A DNA stretch of 64,000 bases from the NCBI RefSeq assembly GCF_010470675.1, contig NZ_VOIQ01000010.1, positions 142,036 to 206,035 on the forward strand, written 5' to 3'. The DNA is from Desulfovibrio sp. JC010 (GTDB taxonomy: Bacteria; Desulfobacterota; Desulfovibrionia; Desulfovibrionales; Desulfovibrionaceae). The position numbers and the translations under genes are program-made. This document shows positions 23,101 through 31,639 of this stretch, in pieces. How positions within the stretch are numbered: position 1 is the stretch's first letter; the number at the start of each line of letters is the position of its first letter. The notes beneath the pieces are model-generated. The model did not search any database, was not told where the DNA came from, and saw only the letters and a program-made list of their open reading frames with translations.

Positions 23101-24216
23101 ATGGGTGGTGGCAACAGGTTGTACTTTATTGATAATTTGCGCGCGTTTATAATCGGGCTGGTGGTCATGTTCCATGCGGCCTTATGCTACATGGCATACG
23201 CACCGAACTGGTGGTATGTCCTTGATCCGCAGCGCAGTTTTGTATTCACTGTGATGGTACTTTTGACTGATGTTTTTATTATGCCGGTAATGTTTTTCTG
23301 TGCCGGATATTTTGCTTACACCTCGCTTCGCAGCAAAGGTGCGGCTCATTTCTGGAAAGATAAGCAGATCAGAATTACCGTGCCGTGGGTTGCCGGAGTT
23401 TTGCTTCTGGGACCACCCATAGCATACATGACTTATTTCACACGCAATGTGCCTGTTTCGTTAGGGCAATTCTGGATGAATGATTTCTGGGGAAAGATGT
23501 ACCAGCAGGTCCAGTATTGGTTTCTGGGGATTCTACTCCTCTTCTTTTTGCTTGCTTTGCTGGCAGCTAAAATCAAGCCGGAGCTGGTGCAGAAAGAAAA
23601 CCAAGCAGTAAAGCCGTCTCTGTTGCTTTTTATCGGATTTCTCGTTTTTACCAGCGCAGCCTTCCTGTTCATGAGCCTGTTTTTTTCTCCCGACTACTGG
23701 TTTAACAAAACATATGTGCTCAGCTTCCAGCCTGTTAAGATTATCGGCCTTTTTTCCTACTTTGCGCTGGGTATCTATGCAGAAAAACAAGGTTGGTTCA
23801 CCCCGCAAGGTTATAGTCCCCGCGCTATCAGCTGGACTGTCTTGGCTTTGGTAAGCGCATATTGTTTTATCAATTATCGTTTGGCGATACCGTTGGAGAC
23901 CCAGACAACCCCGCTTTTGAAAGGTGGATATGCCTGCCTGTTCAACCTGTTCTGTCTTAGCACGACCATGTCCTTGATCGCAATTTTTCAAAAACTGCTC
24001 AACAGAGAGACCAGAGTCTGGAAAAATTTCGCAGGCTGTTCATACGCCATTTACTACGTGCATATGTATTTTGTTTTCTGGACTGCTTATTTTCTGATTC
24101 CTTATCAGTTCTCGGTTTTTAGCAAGTTCACGATTTCATTTGTCGTCGGGCTGGTTTTGTCGTGGATAACTGCAAATATTATGAAGAATATGCCTGTATT
24201 ACGGCGAATATTTTAG
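23101..24216 (+). CDS. acyltransferase 3 family membrane protein
   Basis: 371 residues with about ten hydrophobic segments. The N-terminus YFIDNLRAFIIGLVVMFHAALCYM contains the Arg and His typical of the acyltransferase_3 (OafB/OpgC-like) family, and NFAGCSYAIYYVHMYFVFW near the C-terminus is the second family signature. Such enzymes transfer acetyl or succinyl groups to sugars or lipids across the inner membrane; the substrate cannot be inferred. A strong ribosome binding site (AGGAGG) precedes the ATG. Control by the TetR at 22428 is likely from the shared operator. A small secreted protein gene follows 35 bases later. Confidence 0.88.
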   Translation: MGGGNRLYFIDNLRAFIIGLVVMFHAALCYMAYAPNWWYVLDPQRSFVFTVMVLLTDVFIMPVMFFCAGYFAYTSLRSKGAAHFWKDKQIRITVPWVAGVLLLGPPIAYMTYFTRNVPVSLGQFWMNDFWGKMYQQVQYWFLGILLLFFLLALLAAKIKPELVQKENQAVKPSLLLFIGFLVFTSAAFLFMSLFFSPDYWFNKTYVLSFQPVKIIGLFSYFALGIYAEKQGWFTPQGYSPRAISWTVLALVSAYCFINYRLAIPLETQTTPLLKGGYACLFNLFCLSTTMSLIAIFQKLLNRETRVWKNFAGCSYAIYYVHMYFVFWTAYFLIPYQFSVFSKFTISFVVGLVLSWITANIMKNMPVLRRIF

Positions 24217-24251
24217 CTCTGTGTTATTGCAATTAAATTTGAGGAGTAAAA

Positions 24252-24719
24252 ATGAAATTTAAATTTATGTTGCTGTTCGTGTCGGTGCTTGTTCTTGGTT
24301 TGTTGCCTGCCGTTGGTTATGGTTCGGATGCTGATAAACTTGTACGAACCATGGCAGACAAGGGGATTCAGCCACTGACTAAATTAGAAATCGTAACTCT
24401 CCTGAAAGATAAAACAATGGAAGAGTCGTTAGCAAAGTACCATTACATGATGTACCAAGCCCCGGATGGAACCCTGAAAGGCAAGGCATGGGGCGATTGG
24501 GGTGAAGAACTGGATACCGGGATCTGGTATGTTACTGATGAAGGATTGTATTGTTCAGAATGGTCCGGCATGTGGGCTAAAAACGGCAAACAATGCTCGG
24601 CGCTGTATCCTTCGAAAAATGGAGATGGGTATGTCCGGGTAATAGTTAAGGGAAAAAGAACCAAGGCCCATCCGTCCGGTGTTTACCGACCGCAGTTAGT
24701 TTCCGGTGATCAAATCTGA
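24252..24719 (+). CDS. small secreted protein (DUF995-like)
   Basis: 155 residues starting with a typical signal peptide (MKFKFMLLFVSVLVLGLLPAVGYG, cleavage expected near residue 24). The mature part is about 130 residues with DGTLKGKAWGDWGEELDTG, GIWYVTDEGLYCSEW and YPSKNGDGYVRV, a lipocalin-like beta pattern that resembles DUF995 proteins. The two cysteines (YCSEW, KQCSAL) could form a disulfide in the periplasm. It is downstream of the acyltransferase with 35 bases between, probably co-transcribed. A strong terminator follows. Stop is TGA. Confidence 0.7.
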   Translation: MKFKFMLLFVSVLVLGLLPAVGYGSDADKLVRTMADKGIQPLTKLEIVTLLKDKTMEESLAKYHYMMYQAPDGTLKGKAWGDWGEELDTGIWYVTDEGLYCSEWSGMWAKNGKQCSALYPSKNGDGYVRVIVKGKRTKAHPSGVYRPQLVSGDQI

Positions 24720-24761
24720 TTCCCAAAGTATGGCAGTCAGCAGAAATCTGTTCTTTGTAAA

Positions 24762-24800
24762 TAACATCCGGCACTACCTTTCAGTAAGTGCCGGATGTTA
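24762..24800. terminator. perfect 14-bp terminator hairpin
   Basis: TAACATCCGGCACT (24762-24775) and AGTGCCGGATGTTA (24787-24800), between the convergent secreted-protein and radical SAM genes. Confidence 0.85.
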
Positions 24801-24815
24801 TGAACTGATTCTTGC

Positions 24816-25961
24816 CTATATAAACTGCTTCGTAATCCGTTCCACAATTTCATCCATATTTTCAGCCGTAGCTCCCAGTTGAGCGCACATCCTTTGTGCG
24901 TTGCTGCGCAGTTCAGGATTTTGCAGGTCCGTGAAGCGTGCAAAACGTCGAGTGCGGCGACCGATGGAAAAGAGCATCTGTTCTTCAGCCGGAAGAGCCA
25001 GATAGTCTTTGATGGGTGTCATTATTTTTTCTTTGTCTTCCGGTATGTTACCGTCCACTTCCTGAAAGAGATTGAGCACATGGTCACTGCGGATTGTGGA
25101 ACTGATGCCGTCCAGTGCTTCGAGCATAAGCAGCAGTTCCTGTGCTGTTTCCACCTCGCCCATTTTATCGAATTCTCCGGCCTTATATTCTTCAGTAATA
25201 GGAGCACCAAAAGGCAGGGCCAGAGTGCGTAGACGGATGAAGTCGGGATTGATCTGGTTGAGGGCGTCGGCTGTTTCCAATGCATTCTCACGGGAAAGAC
25301 TGCGCCCGCCAAGCCCGGGCATCCAGTATTCGGAAAGCTGCATGCCCGAGAGTTTTACCTTCTGCCCGGCAATGATCTGGGTTTCCTTGTCCACTCCCTT
25401 TTTGACCTTTTTCAGCACCGCATCGGAACCGGATTCCATGCCGATATGAATACGGTTCAGCCCGGACTTACGAATACGCAGCAGGTCTTCGTCACTGATA
25501 CGGGCGATGGATTTTGAGCGGGCATAGGATGTGACTCGGTCCACATCCGGGAAGCGCAAGCGCACATGCTCCAGAATGCGCACCAGCTCATCAGGTTTTA
25601 GTACAAAGCTGTTGCCGTCCTGCAGGAAGATGGATTTCATGCCGTTGCTGACGAAATTGTAGGCAGCATGAAAGGCGTGGGCATCAAAGTCCGGCTGATT
25701 CTTGAGCTGCTCAAAGCGGCTGAAAGGGGATGATCCCTGAAGCTCAAGCATTTTTTCCACATAACCATGCACAATATCAATGTCGCGCATGATGTGTTCA
25801 ACAGGTCGCTTGGAAAATTTTTGGCCCTTATAGATAGCGCAGAAAGTACATTTGTTCCACGGACAATTGCGGGAAACACGGAGAAGCAAGCTCCCGGCCT
25901 CACTGGGAGGGCGGATGGGGCCTTGTTCAAATCCGGTGTAATTTTCTAAAATCTCGGTCAT
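24816..25961 (-). CDS. radical SAM protein
   Basis: 381 residues. RVSRNCPWNKCTFCAIYKG carries a Cys-x4-Cys-x2-Cys cluster motif, a variant of the CxxxCxxC loop that binds the 4Fe-4S cluster and S-adenosylmethionine. IHIGMESGSDAVLKKVKKG is the glycine-rich/ESGS segment of Elp3/HemN-like barrels, and YWMPGLGG follows. The C-terminal 100 residues are helical. The substrate is unknown. It is similar in type to the shorter gene at 29727. The ATG is preceded by AGAGG. Downstream and upstream lie intergenic hairpin repeats. Confidence 0.9.
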   Translation of the reverse strand: MTEILENYTGFEQGPIRPPSEAGSLLLRVSRNCPWNKCTFCAIYKGQKFSKRPVEHIMRDIDIVHGYVEKMLELQGSSPFSRFEQLKNQPDFDAHAFHAAYNFVSNGMKSIFLQDGNSFVLKPDELVRILEHVRLRFPDVDRVTSYARSKSIARISDEDLLRIRKSGLNRIHIGMESGSDAVLKKVKKGVDKETQIIAGQKVKLSGMQLSEYWMPGLGGRSLSRENALETADALNQINPDFIRLRTLALPFGAPITEEYKAGEFDKMGEVETAQELLLMLEALDGISSTIRSDHVLNLFQEVDGNIPEDKEKIMTPIKDYLALPAEEQMLFSIGRRTRRFARFTDLQNPELRSNAQRMCAQLGATAENMDEIVERITKQFI

Positions 25962-26003
25962 TTTCTACCTCTGAGTAAATTAAATGACGGTTTGAAATTA
26001 TCA

Positions 26004-26087
26004 GTGGCGAAGCCCTAATAAAAAGTTTTGGGATTCTTAAACCCTTTTCCCAAAAGGGTTTAAGGTCCCCGGCAGGGTCGCCGAAGG
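26004..26087. repeat. intergenic repeat with terminator hairpin, copy 1
   Basis: GTGGCGAAGCC..., then TTAAACCCTTTT-CCC-AAAAGGGTTTAA and a GGCAGGG/CGCCGAAGG tail. A related copy is at 27444-27557. Both sit immediately after a minus-strand stop codon (aldehyde dehydrogenase here, OYE there), so they act as terminators. Confidence 0.7.
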
Positions 26088-27428
26088 CTAACTGTTCACA
26101 ACACGAGTCTGGGCGAACATGCGGTGTCCTTCGGCTGAACCGTGAAAACCGAACCCGCTCATCTTGGCCCCGACCCACGGGGCATCGCCCATACCGCCGA
26201 CACCTTGATTGATACCGACCATTCCGGCCTCAAGGCAATCCGCTACCGCTTCGGCATTCTCTTTTCCGTAGACCACCGCACCGAGTCCATAGTCGCTGTC
26301 ATTTGCACGGGAAATGGCATCTTCTACATCGCTGAATCGACTGATGGCGACAACGGGGCCGAAGGTCTCGTCCTGCTCCATGAGCATATCAGGAGTCATG
26401 CCGGAAATTACAGTGGGATTAATGTAGCGTTCCGGCTGATTTGATCCGCCGAGGAGTATGCGTGCTCCCTTGTCTTCAGCATCCTTGATGTGCTCGACAA
26501 TCTTAGCGTGCTGAGTCGCATTGACAATAGGACCGATATTGACTCCCGGTTCATTCCATGGCCCAACCCGGTATGCGGATGCAATTTCTACTACCCGTGC
26601 TTCGAATGGATCGGCAATACGTTCATCCACGTAGATTCGCTCGGTTGAGGTACACATCTGGCCTGCATTTTCAAAGCTGCTGGCTACTGCGAAACGTGCT
26701 GCGGATTCAATATTGGCATCATGTAACACAATCATGGGATCATTGCCGCCAAGCTCCATGAGCAGCCGTTTCAGTCCTCCGGATGCGCGGCGCATGATGT
26801 CCTTGCCCGCAGCCATTGATCCGGTGAAGGCGATTATGTTTACATCACTTTCAACCAAAGTCTTGCCCTGCTCGGCAGTACCGAAGATGATGTTTAACAC
26901 TCCTTCAGGCAGAACGCGGTTCAAAATTTCAACGTACTGCCCTGCCACCAGCGGGGTTTCTTCCGAAGGCTTGAACACAACCGTGTTTCCGGCCACCAAA
27001 GCGGGAACGATCAGGTTGTTGGCCATGGCCAGAGGATAGTTCCACGGTGAGATTACCGCCGCAACTCCCAGCGGCTTGTATTCCACACGGGTTTCATTGC
27101 TGACCCGGCGTGTTTGCAGGGCTGCTTTCACGGAGTCGGCAATGTAGGAACCGCCGTAGATTGTGCCGGAAGCTTCGCCCCCGGAGCGGCGCAGGTCTTT
27201 GCCCATTTCCCGGCTGATCAGTTCCGCAAGTTCAGAGATATGCGGTTCAAGGCCGGAAAAAGCGCGGCTGACGATTTCGGCCCGTTCGTTGATGGATTTG
27301 CTTCCCCACTCCTTGGAGGCAGAACGGGCAGTGGAAACAACATCGCTTATGTTTTCAACAGGGGTGATCTCAACACTGCCGACCAGTTCCCCGTTGCAGG
27401 GATCATATGAATTAAGCATATTTTTCAT
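26088..27428 (-). CDS. NAD(P)-dependent aldehyde dehydrogenase
   Basis: About 446 residues from the ATG at 27428; the frame is open for 44 more codons into the intergenic repeat, which is not expected to be coding. The family features are complete: SPWNYPLAM (coenzyme site), FKPSEETPL, FTGSMAAGK, the general base in ELGGNDP, the catalytic Cys in NAGQMCTSTERIYV, and EQDETFGPVVAI. The length is slightly shorter than the usual 480-500 and most like succinate-semialdehyde dehydrogenases. It oxidises an aldehyde in the cytoplasm and lies downstream of the OYE gene on the same strand, though separated by a terminator repeat. Confidence 0.93.
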   Translation of the reverse strand: MKNMLNSYDPCNGELVGSVEITPVENISDVVSTARSASKEWGSKSINERAEIVSRAFSGLEPHISELAELISREMGKDLRRSGGEASGTIYGGSYIADSVKAALQTRRVSNETRVEYKPLGVAAVISPWNYPLAMANNLIVPALVAGNTVVFKPSEETPLVAGQYVEILNRVLPEGVLNIIFGTAEQGKTLVESDVNIIAFTGSMAAGKDIMRRASGGLKRLLMELGGNDPMIVLHDANIESAARFAVASSFENAGQMCTSTERIYVDERIADPFEARVVEIASAYRVGPWNEPGVNIGPIVNATQHAKIVEHIKDAEDKGARILLGGSNQPERYINPTVISGMTPDMLMEQDETFGPVVAISRFSDVEDAISRANDSDYGLGAVVYGKENAEAVADCLEAGMVGINQGVGGMGDAPWVGAKMSGFGFHGSAEGHRMFAQTRVVNS

Positions 27429-27443
27429 TTCGTTATATCCATT

Positions 27444-27557
27444 GGTGGCGAAGCCTATTAAAGGTTTTAGGAGAGTCCAAAGAACCCTTTTCCAAAAGGG
27501 TTCTTTGGCCCCGCTGGAGGCGGCCCCCGACAGGGTTCCCCGAAAGGGCCGCCGGAG
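27444..27557. repeat. intergenic repeat with terminator hairpin, copy 2
   Basis: GTGGCGAAGCC..., then AAAGAACCCTTTT-CC-AAAAGGGTTCTTT (perfect), then CGGCCCCCGACAGGG...CCGCCGG. Same architecture as 26004-26087 with compensating changes in the stem. Confidence 0.7.
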
Positions 27558-27561
27558 CATC

Positions 27562-28767
27562 TTAATTCAACACACAAACAGTGGGGCCCTGCCCGTAGTT
27601 GGCGATGCATTCGTTGCAGGCCACGCACTGGGCATGTGTTTCAGGGGCTTCCTTCCATTTGTTGACCAGATCAGGCTCGGAAAGCAGAGTCCGGCAGAGC
27701 CCAAAAGCCACGATGTGCGGATTGGTGTTCAGTTCTTTTTCCATGATCTCCATGCGGCGGTTGCCTCCGGTGAGGATCAGCGGCAGCTTGACGGTTTTGG
27801 AATATTTTCGGGCATCCGCAGCAAAATAGGTCTGGTTCTGGGGTTCGTCTTCAAGATCGCCGCGCCATGGCATGGTATCAAAGCCGTTTACGAGGTTACC
27901 ACCGCTGATTTCAAGGGCGGTGACGCCGCGCTTTTCCAGACCCTTGGCAAAGAACAACCCTTCATCAATGGTCATGCCGTTTTTTTCCAGATAGTCGCGG
28001 CCATGGATTTTGGCGAGTACCGGGTAATCCGGGCCAACAGCCTTGCGCACGGCTTCGGTGATTTCAAAGTGCAGACGGGCGCGGTTCTCAATGGGGCCGC
28101 CGTACTCGTCAGTTCTTTTGTTGTAATAGGGAGTAAGGAACTGGCTGAGCATAAAGTTGTGGCAGAAGTGCAGTTCGATAGCATCAAAGCCTGCTTTCTT
28201 GGCCCGGAGTGCTCCGTCGGCCATGGTCTTGACCACGTGCTTTATCTCTTCCTTGGAGATGGCTTTGGTCGGGGTGACCTTGGTCAGCGGGTGCTGCACT
28301 TTGGAGGGACCCCAGACTTCACGTTCCTTGATGCGGTATCCGGTGATGGTCATGGACCCGGCCCAGCCGAGTTGCATGCAGACTTTTGATCCGGCCTTGT
28401 GGATTGCGTCCACTGCTTTTTTGAATGCGGGAATCTGGCTGTCGTCGTGGATGGAAAGGTCCGCGTGGCTGGGGCGGTCGTCAAATTCCACGTAGGTCAC
28501 ATCGGTTACCATCATGCCGGGGCCGCCTTCTGCTGCTTCCACGTAGGTGTCGATCCAGTCCTGAGAGGGACGTCCGTGGTGGTCGGACAGATCGTAGGAT
28601 GTGGCGGCCTTGAAGATGCGGTTCTTGATCTTCAGGTTGCCGATGGTCACGGGTTCGAAAATATTGCGCTTAGCCAGTGCGAATGTGGGCTGCATGGTAG
28701 CTGTTACGGATGCAGCCACTGCTCCGGCGGCCATTACTTTCATTGCTTTTCTGCGGGTCATGGTCAT
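27562..28767 (-). CDS. Old Yellow Enzyme-type NADH:flavin oxidoreductase with Tat-like signal
   Basis: 401 residues with GAGGAA 7 bases before the ATG. Residues 1-33 look like a twin-arginine or Sec signal (TMTRRKAMKVMAAGAVAASV, then an AxA-like FALAK), which is unusual for this family. The remainder is a TIM-barrel OYE: FKAATSYDLSDHHGRPSQDW, LHFCHNFMLSQFLTPYYNKRTDEYGG (active-site and FMN contacts), VNGFDTMPW, and the C-terminal CVACNECIANYGQGPTVC. Clostridial-type OYEs with such Cys residues bind a 4Fe-4S cluster. It should reduce enones or other activated alkenes, possibly in the periplasm. It is divergent from the ArsR gene. Confidence 0.9.
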   Translation of the reverse strand: MTMTRRKAMKVMAAGAVAASVTATMQPTFALAKRNIFEPVTIGNLKIKNRIFKAATSYDLSDHHGRPSQDWIDTYVEAAEGGPGMMVTDVTYVEFDDRPSHADLSIHDDSQIPAFKKAVDAIHKAGSKVCMQLGWAGSMTITGYRIKEREVWGPSKVQHPLTKVTPTKAISKEEIKHVVKTMADGALRAKKAGFDAIELHFCHNFMLSQFLTPYYNKRTDEYGGPIENRARLHFEITEAVRKAVGPDYPVLAKIHGRDYLEKNGMTIDEGLFFAKGLEKRGVTALEISGGNLVNGFDTMPWRGDLEDEPQNQTYFAADARKYSKTVKLPLILTGGNRRMEIMEKELNTNPHIVAFGLCRTLLSEPDLVNKWKEAPETHAQCVACNECIANYGQGPTVCVLN

Positions 28768-28913
28768 AGTTTTATTCCTCGGATATTTTGGGATTCAAGT
28801 TGTGACGGATGCTTTCCGTCCTCAGCGTTGAATTTAATATGACCATGACGAGATTATTTTTGAATGAACATAGCTGCCGAAAAGATGCACATTTCTGCCA
28901 AAGGGGAAAAAGG

Positions 28914-28956
28914 TTGACATTTAAACTCTGATAATTATAGTTCGAAACATGTCGAA
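28914..28956 (+). promoter_or_regulatory. promoter and ArsR operator overlapping the start codon
   Basis: TTGACA (28914-28919), 16-base spacer, TATAGT (28936-28941), then the inverted repeat TTCGAAACATGTCGAA (28941-28956), which contains the ATG at 28949. A second copy of the dyad lies at 29355-29370. Confidence 0.75.
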
Positions 28957-29275
28957 GTACAAAACGAATATACCTGAAGCTGACTTTAAAAATGTGGCCG
29001 CAATGTTCAAGGCTTTGTCCAATCCTTATCGATTGCGCATTTATAAGGCCCTTATCGAGCATTATACCGATGGCCCGGTGGAGGAAACCATGGAAGAAGA
29101 CGCCAATTGCCAGCGGGAATTTTCCACTCTGCTTGAACTGGCACCTTCGACCGTGTCGCACCATTTCAAGGAGTTGCGGCAGGCTGGACTGATCCATAAG
29201 GAACGCAAGGGCAAAAATGTCCTTTTCTGGGTGGATACCGAGGCTGTAGAATTGATGAAAGATTTTATCAGTTAG
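28949..29275 (+). CDS. ArsR-family transcriptional regulator
   Basis: 108 residues: FKALSNPYRLRIYKALIEH and LLELAPSTVSHHFKELRQAGLIHKERKGKNVLFWV form the winged HTH of ArsR/SmtB proteins. It lacks the ELCVCDL metal motif of ArsR; Cys37-like residues are limited to DANCQREF. The predicted transcription start is one base before the ATG, so translation is probably leaderless. The operator over its own start codon recurs before the next operon (29355-29370), implying autoregulation and control of the TIGR04076/radical SAM pair, and possibly of the divergent OYE gene. Confidence 0.92.
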   Translation: MSKYKTNIPEADFKNVAAMFKALSNPYRLRIYKALIEHYTDGPVEETMEEDANCQREFSTLLELAPSTVSHHFKELRQAGLIHKERKGKNVLFWVDTEAVELMKDFIS

Positions 29276-29317
29276 TTTTGGGCTTCTGCATGGCTGACAA
29301 TTAATGATGTGCTTTGT

Positions 29318-29335
29318 GGTGTCGGTAGCGGCACC
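29318..29335 (+). terminator. short terminator after the ArsR gene
   Basis: GGTGTCG-GTAG-CGGCACC, 7-bp stem with one G-U pair, followed by ATAATTTTTATTT. Confidence 0.6.
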
Positions 29336-29354
29336 ATAATTTTTATTTACGTAA

Positions 29355-29370
29355 TTCGAAACTTCTCGAA
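29355..29370 (+). promoter_or_regulatory. ArsR operator, second copy
   Basis: TTCGAAACTTCTCGAA, the same dyad as at 28941-28956, 31 bases before the start of the next operon. Confidence 0.7.
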
Positions 29371-29400
29371 GTTGAATATTTAAAACAAGGAGAACTAACC

Positions 29401-29718
29401 ATGTCTATGTGTAAAATTACCGTAATCCGAAGAATGTTTAATGAAGATTTTGCCCGTGAGTTCTGCAAGCATCCCGCTGTAGGGCCTTGCGAAATGCTTA
29501 GGGAAGGGCAGGAATTCGTAGTACGCGGTCCCATGCCGGATAAACCGCATGGATTCTGCTCTGAGGCATGGGCGGCGATTGACCGCTACGTTTTTGCTTT
29601 TTGTCTTGGCGGCGGTGAAATTTTTAACGGCAGCTGGATGAAACGAGAAAATGAAATGATTGCCTGTTGCAATGACGGCGTGCGTCCCGTTGTCTTCAAG
29701 CTTGAACGTATTGATTAG
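29401..29718 (+). CDS. TIGR04076-family small protein
   Basis: 105 residues. The pattern VIRRMFNEDFAREFC, GPCEMLREGQEFVVRG, PHGFCSEAWAAIDRYVFAFCLGG and ACCNDGVRPVVFKLERI matches the Cys-rich TIGR04076 family of unknown function. Seven cysteines suggest metal or redox chemistry. A good ribosome binding site (AAGGAG) precedes the ATG. The radical SAM gene follows 8 bases after the stop, so they are co-transcribed under the ArsR operator at 29355. In this context it may be a partner or carrier for the radical SAM enzyme (inference). Confidence 0.82.
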   Translation: MSMCKITVIRRMFNEDFAREFCKHPAVGPCEMLREGQEFVVRGPMPDKPHGFCSEAWAAIDRYVFAFCLGGGEIFNGSWMKRENEMIACCNDGVRPVVFKLERID

Positions 29719-29726
29719 GAGCAGAC

Positions 29727-30605
29727 ATGCATTATACAGGTCCGGTTTACAGACATCCTCTTGAGGCGCGCACCCCGCTATTGCAGATAACTGCCGGGTG
29801 TTCCCATAATAAGTGTACTTTTTGCACCATGTATAAAGATGTGGATTTTTCAATCAGCAGTATGGAGCATATTGAGGAGGATCTTCAGGAGTTACGGCGC
29901 ACTTATCCCCGGCTACCCCGTATTTTTCTGGTCAACGGTGACCCTTTTGCACTACCCGCGAAAAGGTTGGAGCAGATCCTGACCCGGATAATTGAAGTCT
30001 TCCCGGAGATGGAAACGATCTCTACCTATTCTTCGGTGCGCAACCTGAAAGGCAAGAATTTGGATGAGCTTAAGAGGCTGAAGGAATTGCGGTTAAATGA
30101 TCTTTATGTAGGGCTTGAGTCTGGCAATGACGCGGCCCTGAAAATTATGAATAAAGGCTATGATTCCGAACAGGCTTATTCCAATCTGGGTAAACTGAAA
30201 GAAGTGGGCATCAGCTACATGGCCTTGATCCTGCTGGGCATGGGTGGATTGAATGAGGGTATGAAAAGCGCAAGTGATACCGCAGCGTTACTGAATGCTA
30301 CGGCCCCGAAACTTATTTCGGTAATTCCCTTGGGAATTTTCCCCGGCAGCAATCTTGAAACACTGCATAATGCAGGAAAGTTCGTCCCGCCCACCGAGCG
30401 GGAAATGCTGGAAGAAGAACGTGAGTTATTGCGCAAATTGGAAGTAGAGGATTGCCTTTTTTACGGTTCGCATATGAATAATCTGGTCAGTGTCAGCGGC
30501 AACCTGCCCCATGACCGGGAGGTAATGATTAAACGCATTGATGCGGCTGTGGAGCAACTTCCGGCCGCAACCCTTGATGCATTTGCAGACCGCAGCACTT
30601 TGTAA
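29727..30605 (+). CDS. radical SAM protein
   Basis: 292 residues. ITAGCSHNKCTFCTMYKDV carries the same Cys-x4-Cys-x2-Cys spacing as the protein at 24816, followed by IFLVNGDPFALPAKR, YVGLESGNDAALKIMNKG and YMALILLGMGG, all characteristic of the same Elp3-like barrel group. The C-terminus is short and helical. It forms an operon with the TIGR04076 gene. The reaction is unknown. The presence of two related radical SAM genes in one cargo region points to repeated modules. Confidence 0.9.
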   Translation: MHYTGPVYRHPLEARTPLLQITAGCSHNKCTFCTMYKDVDFSISSMEHIEEDLQELRRTYPRLPRIFLVNGDPFALPAKRLEQILTRIIEVFPEMETISTYSSVRNLKGKNLDELKRLKELRLNDLYVGLESGNDAALKIMNKGYDSEQAYSNLGKLKEVGISYMALILLGMGGLNEGMKSASDTAALLNATAPKLISVIPLGIFPGSNLETLHNAGKFVPPTEREMLEEERELLRKLEVEDCLFYGSHMNNLVSVSGNLPHDREVMIKRIDAAVEQLPAATLDAFADRSTL

Positions 30606-30624
30606 AATAGCGCATCAAATTGAC

Positions 30625-31515
30625 CTAACGTACCAAGCCCGGAATTACAGCCTTATGCGCATCCCTTGGCGGGTAGCCGAAGTAGCCTTTGAATTCACGG
30701 CTGAACTGGGATGTACTTTCATAGCCGACCATGTGTGAGGTTACATTGGCCTGCAAGCCTTTGCGCACCAGCAGGTGCCGGGCGCGGTCAAGGCGGATGC
30801 GCTTCAGGTATTGGATGGGGGTGCAGTCTGTGGCGGCTTTGAAATGACGCTGGAAGGAGCGCGGACTCATGCTGGCGGTCTTGGCAAGCTGGGCGACATC
30901 CAGTGACTCTGCGTAATTGTCATGAATGGTGCGGATGGCCTTGGCTATTTTGGCGTATGCGCTTTCGCCACCTGCTGCGGAAGCAAGGATATGTCCGTTT
31001 TCGCTCATGAGGGTGCGGTAGTAGATTTCGCGGATCATCTGGCGCCCCAGCACCATAGCGTCACTTTCATTTTCAAGACTTCGCAGCAACCGCAAACAGG
31101 ATTCCTGCATTTTTGAGTCGAATTTTTCCAGATACATGCCCGGACTCGGCTCCATGGACATGCTGGCTTCGCTGAACTTGTCGCCGAGCATATCCATGAT
31201 CTCCTGCACCACGGAAAAATCTATGTCCACGGCAAGACCGAGGAACGGCTCTTCTTCGGTATAGATGGTCTCGCACTCGAACGGCATGATGGTCGGAACG
31301 ACCACGAAATGTTCCGGGTTGTATTCCAGAACCCGGTCCGCAGTGCGGGTGATCTTGCGTCCCTGAACCGCAATGCAGATGGTCTGCTCGTAAATAATCG
31401 GCATGGTCGGGACATTCTTCTGGGCGCGGAAAACAGCTACTTCCGGTAGATGGGTGCTGCCGTACCCTTCAGCCGGGGTGAGCTTTTCAAGGGTGGTGAT
31501 AAGTTCCTGCATCAT
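30625..31515 (-). CDS. AraC-family regulator with AraC_N cupin domain
   Basis: 296 residues from the ATG at 31515 (AAAGGAG 8 bases upstream); the frame is open 23 codons further. The N-terminal region (IIYEQTICIAVQGRKITRTADRVLEYNPEHFVVVP) is the AraC_N cupin typical of this group. The C-terminal region has two HTH motifs (LDVAQLAKTASMSPRSFQRHF and ANVTSHMVGYESTSQFSREFKGYFGYPPRD). It is downstream of the flavodoxin-like gene on the same strand but separated by a strong terminator. Its targets are not evident from sequence. Confidence 0.92.
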   Translation of the reverse strand: MMQELITTLEKLTPAEGYGSTHLPEVAVFRAQKNVPTMPIIYEQTICIAVQGRKITRTADRVLEYNPEHFVVVPTIMPFECETIYTEEEPFLGLAVDIDFSVVQEIMDMLGDKFSEASMSMEPSPGMYLEKFDSKMQESCLRLLRSLENESDAMVLGRQMIREIYYRTLMSENGHILASAAGGESAYAKIAKAIRTIHDNYAESLDVAQLAKTASMSPRSFQRHFKAATDCTPIQYLKRIRLDRARHLLVRKGLQANVTSHMVGYESTSQFSREFKGYFGYPPRDAHKAVIPGLVR

Positions 31516-31587
31516 GAATGATCTCCTTTCGGTTACCGTTCCATAGCATCTGCTGGGTTTGTATGTATCCGACAAAAGTTGCAAAGC

Positions 31588-31624
31588 AAAACAGGGCGCA
31601 GAATATTTTTCTGCGCCCTGTTTT
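31588..31624. terminator. perfect 16-bp terminator hairpin
   Basis: AAAACAGGGCGCAGAA (31588-31603) and TTCTGCGCCCTGTTTT (31609-31624), loop 5. It ends the CMD/C_GCAxxG/flavodoxin operon on the minus strand. Confidence 0.9.
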
Positions 31625-31639
31625 ATGGCTGGAAAGCTG

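Noticed and set aside
27163..28389. A 408-codon plus-strand frame
   Set aside because: It lies antisense to the well-supported OYE and aldehyde dehydrogenase genes and lacks any family motif; shadow of high-GC codons.
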